DNA from: Chlorobiaceae bacterium
Lineage (GTDB): Bacteria > Bacteroidota > Chlorobiia > Chlorobiales > Chlorobiaceae
Length of the DNA: 64,000 nucleotides
Assembly: GCA_013335115.1 (NCBI GenBank)
Contig: JAAXWQ010000001.1
Location: forward strand, 186,001-250,000
Reading direction: 5' to 3'
Shown here: piece after piece, positions 56,389-64,000 of the stretch
Layout: the number at the start of each line of letters is the position of its first letter
Numbering within the stretch: the stretch's first letter is position 1
Notes under the pieces: generated by a model
Database searches by the model: none
What the model was told of the DNA's origin: nothing
What the model saw: the letters and a program-made list of their open reading frames with translations, nothing else
Program-made: the position numbers and the translations under genes

Positions 56389-57432
56389 TCAAAGGGCCGG
56401 CTCCTCATGGGTCACGCAGTGGATAGCCCCCAGGCCCCAGATCAGGTCGCTGCAGTCGATGCCGACGACTTCACGGCCCGGGAAACACCCCTGCAGCACC
56501 TCGATAGCCTGACGGTCCCTTGAGCATCGGTAGATCGGCACGAGCACGGCGGAGTTGGCGATATAGAAGTTGGCATAGCTTGCGGGAAGGCGCTCGCCGT
56601 CGTAGAAGACCGGTTCCGGCATGGGCAGGCGAACGATTTCGAGGGGGCGCCCATCGAGGCCGGTGAATCCCTGGAGCCGGCGAAGGTTATCCTGAAGCAG
56701 TTCGTAGTTCTCGTCAGAAGGGTCCTCCTCGACGGCAGTCACCACGCTCGATTCACCCACAAAGCGCGTCATGTCGTCGACATGGCCGTCGGTGTCGTCA
56801 CCGACGATGCCGTCTCCGAGCCAGAGCACTTTCCTGATGCCGAGGTACCTGCCGAGGCGCTCCTCGATCTCCGCCCTACCCAGCGAAGGGTTGCGGTTCG
56901 GGTTCAGCAGGCAGGCCTCCGTGGTGAGCAGCAACCCGTTGCCGTTGACATCGATGGCTCCACCTTCGAGCACCATGCCGGGGAGGATTCGGGGCAGCCC
57001 CTGGAGTTCAGCAACCCTCGACGGAACGGCGTCGTCATCGTCGTAGGGCTCGTACTTGCCGCCCCAGGCGTTGTACTCCCAGTCGAGGATCACCTTGTCG
57101 CGCCGGCCGCCCACTTCACGGAAGACATAGTTGGGGCCGTGGTCTCGGCACCAGGCATCGTTAGTGCGGATCCGGTGGAAATGCACCCGATCCGAGAACC
57201 GGCCTTCCGGGTCACGCTCATTGAGGAGCGTCCTGGCCCCGGCCTCCATCGCTTCGTCAAGGACGTTGATGTTGACCGCCTCGGAACGGCTGAGTTGGAA
57301 CGCAAGCTCGGCAAACACGGCCGGCACCGGCTCGAACTTGCCTGGCCACGACTCGAGTTTGTGCGGCCAGGAGAGCCAGGTCGAGCTGTGCTGCGCCCAT
57401 TCCGGGGGCATGAGATATCTAGGTTCGGACAT
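56389..57432 (-). CDS. aguA: Agmatine deiminase
   Basis: Turns agmatine into N-carbamoylputrescine and ammonia, for putrescine synthesis from arginine. The 347-residue product has the family N-terminus MPPEWAQHSSTWLSWPHK, the active-site RDHGPNYV, the conserved GGAIDVNGNGLLLTTEACLL, and the catalytic Cys in GLGAIHCVTHEEPA near the C-terminus. AAGGAAT precedes the ATG. It is the last of a same-strand run that includes aguB, with an M48 protease gene between the two. Confidence 0.97.
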   Translation of the reverse strand: MSEPRYLMPPEWAQHSSTWLSWPHKLESWPGKFEPVPAVFAELAFQLSRSEAVNINVLDEAMEAGARTLLNERDPEGRFSDRVHFHRIRTNDAWCRDHGPNYVFREVGGRRDKVILDWEYNAWGGKYEPYDDDDAVPSRVAELQGLPRILPGMVLEGGAIDVNGNGLLLTTEACLLNPNRNPSLGRAEIEERLGRYLGIRKVLWLGDGIVGDDTDGHVDDMTRFVGESSVVTAVEEDPSDENYELLQDNLRRLQGFTGLDGRPLEIVRLPMPEPVFYDGERLPASYANFYIANSAVLVPIYRCSRDRQAIEVLQGCFPGREVVGIDCSDLIWGLGAIHCVTHEEPAL

Positions 57433-57458
57433 CGGGATTCCTTCTTGATCGATGACGG

Positions 57459-58709
57459 TTATGATGGATTCCTTGCGGCCTCGGCCTCGATGCGCAGGAT
57501 GCGCTGCAGCACCGGCGGATGCGAATGGTTCAGGAAAACGTAGAACGGATGGGGCGTAAGGTTCGACAGGTTCGACCTCGACAGCTGCTTCAGTGCGTCT
57601 GAAAGCGCCCGTCCTCCGCCGTAGGTCGTCACGGCAAAGCGGTCCGCCTGGAACTCGTGCCTCCGCGAAAGCATCTGCAGGAGGATCGAAAGGATGAACT
57701 CGACAGGACTGTAGAGGAGCATGAAGAAGAGCAGGCTGCCGTAAACCGAGGTCTCGTGCATGAAGAAGGCGTCAAACAGTTGCCGGTTGCCCATGAAAAG
57801 GGAGAGGAGGAAAAACACCATGCCAAGGTTCAGCATGCTGAGCACCATCGAGGTAAGGATATGCTTCTTCCTGAAGTGGCCGATCTCGTGCGCAAGCACG
57901 GCAACCAGCTCTTCGACAGTATGGTTGGCGATCAGGGTATCGAACAGCGCGATCCGTTTGTTGCGGCCAAAACCGGTAAAGAAGGCATTGGCTTTCGAGG
58001 AGCGCTTCGAGCCGTCGATGACGTAGATGCCGGCGAGCGGGAAACGGACCGACGAGGCGTACCTGGTGATGGATTCCCTGAGTTCCCCCTGTCCGAGCGG
58101 GACGAATTTGTTGAACATCGGCATGATCAGGCTCGGCGCGACGTACTGCAGGAGCAGGCTGAACAGGCTCACGCCCCCCCATGCCCAGAGCCAGGCGAGC
58201 GGCCCGCCGTTCTCGAAGAACCAGATGACGAGGGCCAGAACCGGAGTGCCGAGCAGCACGAAAAGCCCAAGGGACTTGACGAGGTCGGCGGCAAAAACCT
58301 GCGGCGTGGTCTTGTTGAACCCGAAACGACCTTCGAGCACGAAGGTCCTGTATATCCTGAACGGCAGGCCGACGATCGACTGGAGCAACAGCAGCGCACC
58401 CGTAAAGAGCACGCCGGTAGCTACGGCGCCGAACCCAAGGCTGCGGACGGACTGGTCGAGGAGGTTGAAGCCGCCGGTGAACCAGAAGGCAAGCAGCAGG
58501 AAAAGGTCGACCGAGGCGTCAAGGAGCGAGAAGCGGGTGTTGGCATGGAGGTACTCCTGCGAGCGACGGTAGGCCTCAGGTTCGTAGACCCCGACGAACG
58601 GTTCCGGGATGTCGGGGGAGGCTGCCGCAAGATTGAGCAAGTCGGCGACGAGCTTCACCAGGAAGGTCACCAGGAGCGTAGCGAGGATGATGATGCCGTA
58701 GAGGTTCAT
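57459..58709 (-). CDS. M48-family membrane metalloprotease (Ste24/CAAX type)
   Basis: A 416-residue multi-helix integral membrane protease of the Ste24 type. The zinc motif is HEIGH (VLAHEIGHFRKKH), with the third ligand in the SRRHEFQADRFAV region. The N-terminal domain with EPEAYRRSQEYLHANTRFSL is the M48 N-terminal signature. In bacteria there are no farnesylated CAAX substrates; it probably acts in membrane protein quality control, as htpX does. It is placed between aguB and aguA. Confidence 0.93.
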   Translation of the reverse strand: MNLYGIIILATLLVTFLVKLVADLLNLAAASPDIPEPFVGVYEPEAYRRSQEYLHANTRFSLLDASVDLFLLLAFWFTGGFNLLDQSVRSLGFGAVATGVLFTGALLLLQSIVGLPFRIYRTFVLEGRFGFNKTTPQVFAADLVKSLGLFVLLGTPVLALVIWFFENGGPLAWLWAWGGVSLFSLLLQYVAPSLIMPMFNKFVPLGQGELRESITRYASSVRFPLAGIYVIDGSKRSSKANAFFTGFGRNKRIALFDTLIANHTVEELVAVLAHEIGHFRKKHILTSMVLSMLNLGMVFFLLSLFMGNRQLFDAFFMHETSVYGSLLFFMLLYSPVEFILSILLQMLSRRHEFQADRFAVTTYGGGRALSDALKQLSRSNLSNLTPHPFYVFLNHSHPPVLQRILRIEAEAARNPS

Positions 58710-58730
58710 GGGCTTCGTGGTCAGGGGCCC

Positions 58731-59606
58731 TTATTCGTCGATCCAGCGACGGGTCAGCTCGCCGTACGAGTCGACCCGGCGATCCCTCATGAAGGGCCAG
58801 TGTGAACGGTAGAATGCGATGCGCGACAGGTCGCAGTCGGCCATGAGTACCTGCTCGTCCGAATGCCCGGCTTCGGCCACGACCTGGCCGAAGGGGTCCG
58901 AGACGAAGCTGTTGCCCCAGAACTCCAGCCCGCCTTCGGTTCCGGCCCGGTTCGCCGCGGCGACGAACACGCCATTGGCAACCGCATGGCCGAGTTGCAT
59001 GGTCTTCCAGGCCTGCCGCTGCGAAGCCCTGACCTCGGCTGATTCCTCCGAAACCGCCCACCCGATGGCGGTCGGATAGAAGAGGATATCAGCGCCGCGC
59101 AGTGCCGTCAACCTGGCGGCCTCGGGGTACCACTGGTCCCAGCAGATCAGTACGCCGATGTTGGCATACCGGGTCCGGAACACCTTGTAGCCGAGGTCGC
59201 CAGGCGTGAAATAAAACTTCTCGTAGAACCCGGGGTCGTCCGGGATATGCATCTTCCGGTACTTGCCAAGGTAGCTCCCGTCGGCGTCGATCACCGCCGC
59301 GGTATTGTGGTAAAGACCCCTTGCCCGCACTTCGAACATCGAGGCAACGATCACGACCTCCAACTCGCGGGCAAGCTCCTGCAGGACGGCAGTCGATGGA
59401 CCGGGAATCGCCTCGGCATGGGAAAAAGGCCCGTACTCCTCGACCTGGCAAAAATAAAGGGTCGTGAACAGCTCCTGGAGGCAGACGATCCGGGCACCGC
59501 CGGCAGCGGCATCCCTGATGCGGGCGACGGCCTTTTCGAGGTTGTCGGCAGGATTTTCGCTGCAGGTCATCTGCACGAGCGCGATGCGGACGGAGTCGGA
59601 ATGCAT
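58731..59606 (-). CDS. aguB: N-carbamoylputrescine amidohydrolase
   Basis: Hydrolyses the AguA product to putrescine, CO2 and ammonia. The 291-residue nitrilase-family enzyme has Glu in IVCLQELFTTLYFCQ, Lys in YRKMHIPDDPGFYEKFYF, and Cys in VLICWDQWYPEAARL. The FTTLYFCQ and DQWYPE features are characteristic of AguB. It starts 3 bp after the menA stop, so menA and aguB are probably in one transcript. Confidence 0.95.
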   Translation of the reverse strand: MHSDSVRIALVQMTCSENPADNLEKAVARIRDAAAGGARIVCLQELFTTLYFCQVEEYGPFSHAEAIPGPSTAVLQELARELEVVIVASMFEVRARGLYHNTAAVIDADGSYLGKYRKMHIPDDPGFYEKFYFTPGDLGYKVFRTRYANIGVLICWDQWYPEAARLTALRGADILFYPTAIGWAVSEESAEVRASQRQAWKTMQLGHAVANGVFVAAANRAGTEGGLEFWGNSFVSDPFGQVVAEAGHSDEQVLMADCDLSRIAFYRSHWPFMRDRRVDSYGELTRRWIDE

Positions 59607-59609
59607 GGG

Positions 59610-60521
59610 TTACGGAATGATGTGTTTGGCGAGCAGGCCGGCGGAAAACAGCAGGCCGTGGACGGTCAGCACCTTGCCCGTGCCGGCAAGCACCATGTTC
59701 AGCGCCCGTCCCTCGGAGCTGTAGAGCTTGCGGATCATGCCGATGGCCAGCGGGAGGCTCAAGAGCGACAGCAGGCACCAGGCAGAGTAACCGGAACGGA
59801 CCAGGAAGAGCGGCGCGGCATAGGCGAGCACGGTGAGCATCACGTAAAGCATACGGGCTCGGGAAGCGCCGATACGGGCAGGCAGGGTCATCTTGCCGAC
59901 CTTGCGGTCGGTATCGATGTCGCGGATATTGTTGACGAGCAGGATGTTGACCGAGAAGGCGCCAGGTGCAGCTGCGGCGACCAGCACCGGTACCGTGAGC
60001 ACGAGGGACTGGACGTAATAGGAGCCTCCGACGGCCACCAGGCCGAAAAAGATGAAGACGAACACATCCCCAAGACCGGAATAGGCGATGGGCCAGGGTC
60101 CGCCGGTATAGGCCCAGGCGAACAGGAGCGACAGCAGGCCGATGAGCAGGATCGGCCACCCGCCGATGGCGACGAGGTAGAGTCCCAGGAGGAACACGGA
60201 TGCGCCCAGTGCGGCCGATACGCGAATCATGGTCCTTTCGCTGATGATGCCGGCAGCCACGGTCCTGGTCGGCCCGAGCCGCTCGACGGTATCGGCCCCT
60301 TTCCTGAAATCGTAGATCTCGTTGATGAAGTTGGTGGCAATCTGGATACCCAGCGCACAGACCAGGGCAACCAGCGCCGGAAGCGGTCGGAAAAACCCGT
60401 CCGCAGCCGCCATGGCGGTGGCGAGGATGATGGGCACAGCGCCGGCAGGCAGGGTTTTCGGCCTGATGGCCAGGAGCCACGCCTGGAGCGTGGAAGGTGT
60501 AGCTGGAACGGTTGAGGGCAT
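59610..60521 (-). CDS. menA: 1,4-dihydroxy-2-naphthoate polyprenyltransferase
   Basis: UbiA-family membrane enzyme that prenylates and decarboxylates 1,4-dihydroxy-2-naphthoate to demethylmenaquinone, the quinone used in green sulfur bacterial photosynthesis. The 303-residue product has about nine helices, the first Asp motif NFINEIYDFRKGADTVER (NDxxDxxxGxDT-like) and the second around NNIRDIDTDRKVGKMTL. It is full length. It starts 6 bp after the FNR stop. Confidence 0.95.
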   Translation of the reverse strand: MPSTVPATPSTLQAWLLAIRPKTLPAGAVPIILATAMAAADGFFRPLPALVALVCALGIQIATNFINEIYDFRKGADTVERLGPTRTVAAGIISERTMIRVSAALGASVFLLGLYLVAIGGWPILLIGLLSLLFAWAYTGGPWPIAYSGLGDVFVFIFFGLVAVGGSYYVQSLVLTVPVLVAAAAPGAFSVNILLVNNIRDIDTDRKVGKMTLPARIGASRARMLYVMLTVLAYAAPLFLVRSGYSAWCLLSLLSLPLAIGMIRKLYSSEGRALNMVLAGTGKVLTVHGLLFSAGLLAKHIIP

Positions 60522-60527
60522 CGGTCG

Positions 60528-61598
<1,071 letters not shown>

Positions 61599-61617
61599 TT
61601 ACCGAGTGGCCGGAGGC

Positions 61618-61944
61618 TCAGTTGCCGTGACCCGATTTTTTCAGGTAGATCATGCCCTCAGGATCGACCATGCCGTAGAGGATGGCGATCACACCGCAGT
61701 TTTCGTCGAGTTCGTGGATTTCGACATGCACGGCCTCCTGCTTCGAGACATCCTCGCCGGCATCGTCCTTGAAATAAAATACGGCGTTGACGCCACCATG
61801 GGGAGTCTGGCCAGAAAACCGGTAGGTGCCGTCCTCAAGCTGGTCGAGGGCGCAACCGGGGTTCTTGCAGTCGATCGGGCAGCTGGCACACTGGGAGTAG
61901 AAGCCCTCTTCCGATTCGGCGTAATCGCAAACAGGAAATTTCAT
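61618..61944 (-). CDS. Small Cys-rich protein, function unknown
   Basis: A 108-residue soluble protein. An N-terminal Cys cluster (CDYAESEEGFYSQCASCPID, then CKNPGC) has the look of a zinc or iron-sulfur site, and a beta-rich C-terminal part follows (GVNAVFYFKDDAGED; AILYGMVDPEGMIYLKK). I do not recognise a family. The start at 61944 (MKFPVCDY) is the last ATG before the Cys cluster; upstream in-frame ATGs are poor. It is 40 bp upstream of the FNR gene on the same strand and could be part of that transcript. Confidence 0.7.
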   Translation of the reverse strand: MKFPVCDYAESEEGFYSQCASCPIDCKNPGCALDQLEDGTYRFSGQTPHGGVNAVFYFKDDAGEDVSKQEAVHVEIHELDENCGVIAILYGMVDPEGMIYLKKSGHGN

Positions 61945-62148
61945 CGTCGTTCTTGTTTTAGTCTGCTGATAAGCGGTAAAGGAAAAAACGCAGGCAGGAA
62001 TATAAGACATTAATGGGTCATTAGGTAACAAGGCGATGAACGCCCCCGCCGCCGGCAGGGCGCGGCAGATCGAGTTACATTTCAGGGAATATTGTCGTAC
62101 ATTCTTGCGTCAATGCAATTTTCCACCAATGAATACCGAGAAGCGATC

Positions 62149-62904
62149 GTGCTAGCCAAAAGGATCATCCCGTGCCTCGACGTCCGCGACGGGCGTGTCG
62201 TCAAAGGCATCAATTTCGAAGGTTTGAGGGACGCAGGCTCCATTCTCGAACAGGCGCAGTTCTATAACGGCGAGATGGCCGACGAACTGGTCTTCCTCGA
62301 CATATCGGCATCGATCGAATCCCGAAGGACAACACTCGGGGAGGTCCTGAAAGTTTCCGGCGAGGTCTTCATCCCGCTGACGGTCGGCGGCGGCATCAGC
62401 TCGGTGGAAAGGGCGCGCGACGCCTTCCTGCACGGCGCCGACAAGGTGTCGGTGAACACGGCTGCCGTCAACGAACCGGAACTGATTTCGCGGATCGCCG
62501 AAAAATTCGGGTCCCAGGCGGTTGTCGTCGCCATCGACGTTAAAAAGGTCGACGGCCGCTACATCGTCCATACCCATTCCGGAAAGAGTTCGACGGGCAT
62601 CGAAGCGATCGAGTGGGCCCACCGCGTCGAGAAGCTGGGCGCCGGCGAGATCCTCCTGACCAGCATGGACCGCGACGGGACGAAAGAGGGATACGACAAC
62701 GTCATCCTTCGCCAGATCTCGACCTCGGTGCACATCCCGGTCATCGCATCCGGCGGCGCCGGAAACCTCGAACACCTCTACGAAGGGTTCGCCGAAGGCC
62801 ATGCCGATGCAGCCCTGGCGGCATCGATCTTCCACTTCCGCCAGCACTCCGTCCGCGAGGCCAAGGAGTACCTGCGCGACCGCGGCATCCCCGTGAGGCT
62901 GTAA
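62149..62904 (+). CDS. hisF: Imidazole glycerol phosphate synthase, cyclase subunit
   Basis: With HisH, makes imidazole glycerol phosphate and AICAR in histidine synthesis. The 251-residue (beta/alpha)8 barrel has the catalytic Asp in [15 protein letters not shown] and the second in [16 protein letters not shown], and the phosphate loop IASGGAGN. The start is GTG at 62149 (codes VLAKRIIP), which gives the family length; an in-frame ATG further up adds about 19 unconserved residues. HisH is not nearby. Confidence 0.95.
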   Translation: MLAKRIIPCLDVRDGRVVKGINFEGLRDAGSILEQAQFYNGEMADELVFLDISASIESRRTTLGEVLKVSGEVFIPLTVGGGISSVERARDAFLHGADKVSVNTAAVNEPELISRIAEKFGSQAVVVAIDVKKVDGRYIVHTHSGKSSTGIEAIEWAHRVEKLGAGEILLTSMDRDGTKEGYDNVILRQISTSVHIPVIASGGAGNLEHLYEGFAEGHADAALAASIFHFRQHSVREAKEYLRDRGIPVRL

Positions 62905-62943
62905 AAAGGAAACAAGGGACGACTCCTTTTCTTCCCATGCCCC

Positions 62944-64000
62944 TCAATACCACTTCCGGGTCCGGTAGAACCAGACCATGCCGGCGAAGATAAGGCCCAT
63001 GACGCCGAGGACGGCGAAATATCCCCAGCGCCACGCCAACTCCGGCATGTAGCGGAAGTTCATGCCGTACAGCCCGGCGATGAAGGAGAGGGGCATGAAG
63101 ATCGTGGCGATCATGGTCAGGAACTTCATCACCTCGTTCATGCGGTTGTTGACCATGGCCAGATAGGTCTCCTGCATGCCGGTCACGATGTCGCGGAACA
63201 CCTCGACCGTATCGATGACCAGGATGATATGGTCGTAGACGTCCCGGAAATAGGGCTCGACCGTGTCGCCGATAACCCTGAAATCGTCGCGCATGAGGCT
63301 CCCCACCGCCTCGCGGAGTGGCCAGACCGACTTCCGGAGGATGATCAGCTCCCGCTTCAGGCTGTAGATGGACTCGAAAGCTTCGCGGTCGTAGTGGTCC
63401 AGCAGCCCCTCCTCAAGCCGGTCGATGATGCTTTCGATCTCTTCAAGTATCGTCAGGCAGTGGTCGACGACCGCGTCAACGAGTGCATAGGCAAGGAAGT
63501 CCGCCCCGAACCGCCTGAGCCTCGTGGCCGAATTGCCGATCCGCTGGCGGACCGCGTCGAACATGTCGCCGGGCTTCTCCTGGAAGGTGACGACGAGCCC
63601 ATCGGCCAGGATCACGCTAAGTTGTTCCCGCGAAACGGCGGCGCCATCACCCTCGAGCTCGAGCATCTGAAGCACCAGGTAGAGATAGCGGTCGAAATCC
63701 TCGACCTTGGCCCGCTGGCCAGTGTGCAGGATATCCTCAAGCGTCAGCGGCTCGATGCCGAAGAGCTCACCGGCCCGGGCGATCAGCACGGTGTCGTGCA
63801 GGCCGTCGATATTGACCCACACCACCTTTCGGCTCTTGCGGAATGGCAGGCACTCATCCAGGGTGGTAAGGTTCCGCACCGTCACCTCAGCGTCGTCGTA
63901 GGCAATCATCGTGATGACCGGATGCTCCACCTGCCGGTCGCCGACGTGGATCAGGCTACCCGGAGGCTGTCCAACGGTCTTCGTACGGCTTTTCAGCACC
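62944..64000 (-). CDS. corA: CorA-type Mg2+/Co2+ transporter, probably cut at window edge
   Basis: Pentameric magnesium channel. The frame covers 351 residues to the window edge. It shows the cytosolic domain (KKxxWVNIDGLHD-like VVWVNIDGLHDTVLI, then ILHTGQRAKVEDF), the long pore helix, and the signature YGMNFRYMPEL (GMN) between two C-terminal helices. The end RKWY is basic, as usual. A GTG at 63999 could be the start, but the true start may lie outside the window. Confidence 0.95.
   Translation of the reverse strand, partial: VLKSRTKTVGQPPGSLIHVGDRQVEHPVITMIAYDDAEVTVRNLTTLDECLPFRKSRKVVWVNIDGLHDTVLIARAGELFGIEPLTLEDILHTGQRAKVEDFDRYLYLVLQMLELEGDGAAVSREQLSVILADGLVVTFQEKPGDMFDAVRQRIGNSATRLRRFGADFLAYALVDAVVDHCLTILEEIESIIDRLEEGLLDHYDREAFESIYSLKRELIILRKSVWPLREAVGSLMRDDFRVIGDTVEPYFRDVYDHIILVIDTVEVFRDIVTGMQETYLAMVNNRMNEVMKFLTMIATIFMPLSFIAGLYGMNFRYMPELAWRWGYFAVLGVMGLIFAGMVWFYRTRKWY

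Overview
The window is about 60% G+C and comes from a green sulfur bacterium (family Chlorobiaceae). The clearest marker is a complete fmoA at 45516-46616, encoding the Fenna-Matthews-Olson bacteriochlorophyll a protein found in chlorosome-bearing Chlorobi and a few acidobacteria. Thioredoxin-reductase-like ferredoxin-NADP reductase, MenA for menaquinone, and the forms of LepA, ProS and L21 fit the same lineage. I cannot fix the species from the sequence alone. I see no rRNA, tRNA, CRISPR array, insertion sequence or prophage. Most of the window is compact chromosomal housekeeping sequence.

Layout. 1-7.6 kb: 5' part of trpE, a membrane-anchored protein of unknown function, lepB, lepA, def-fmt, a Fur-family regulator, an SMR exporter and proB. 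7.6-14.6 kb: a one-direction accessory block with a b-type-like membrane protein (DUF4405), an outer-membrane-like protein, two small exported DxDGDG proteins, and a sigma54-type response regulator with its histidine kinase. 14.6-18.1 kb: decayed efflux genes, a catalase, htpX and a 24-codon relic of a short-chain dehydrogenase. 18.1-26 kb: an NmrA-like reductase, a WYL regulator, a DUF481 protein, proA, lolD, an MFS transporter and a DegT aminotransferase. 26-38 kb: mpl, gap, two flavodoxin-like paralogues (one fused to a PCP_red-like domain), dnaJ-grpE-hrcA, an S24 repressor, prmC, a DUF4412 protein, proS and a peroxiredoxin. 38-47 kb: purine permease, nitrilase-family amidase, ispE, SPOR protein, receiverless sigma54 activator, lnt and fmoA. 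47-64 kb: MerR regulator, ABC exporter, radical SAM protein, mutS, rplU-rpmA, mdh, a repeat array, putrescine genes (aguA, aguB) with an M48 protease between them, menA, FNR, a Cys-rich protein, hisF and corA.

The most interesting part is 7.6-14.6 kb. Both small exported-protein genes are preceded by a sigma54-like -24/-12 element of nearly the same sequence (TGGyACGrTTCTTG). About 80-90 bp upstream of each lies a pair of 14-bp sites resembling CGACCANNTGGTCG, and the two sites of each pair start exactly 20 bp apart. With the kinase and sigma54 activator encoded in the same block, this looks like a self-contained two-component/sigma54 regulon for an envelope system built on DxDGDG proteins. 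This is inferred from sequence.

Other non-coding signals are a repeat array after mdh whose hairpins show compensatory changes between copies, a possible pseudoknot leader before a purine permease gene, a palindrome next to and inside the S24 repressor gene, a sigma70 promoter overlapped by an inverted repeat before the DUF481 gene, and relics of efflux and dehydrogenase genes.
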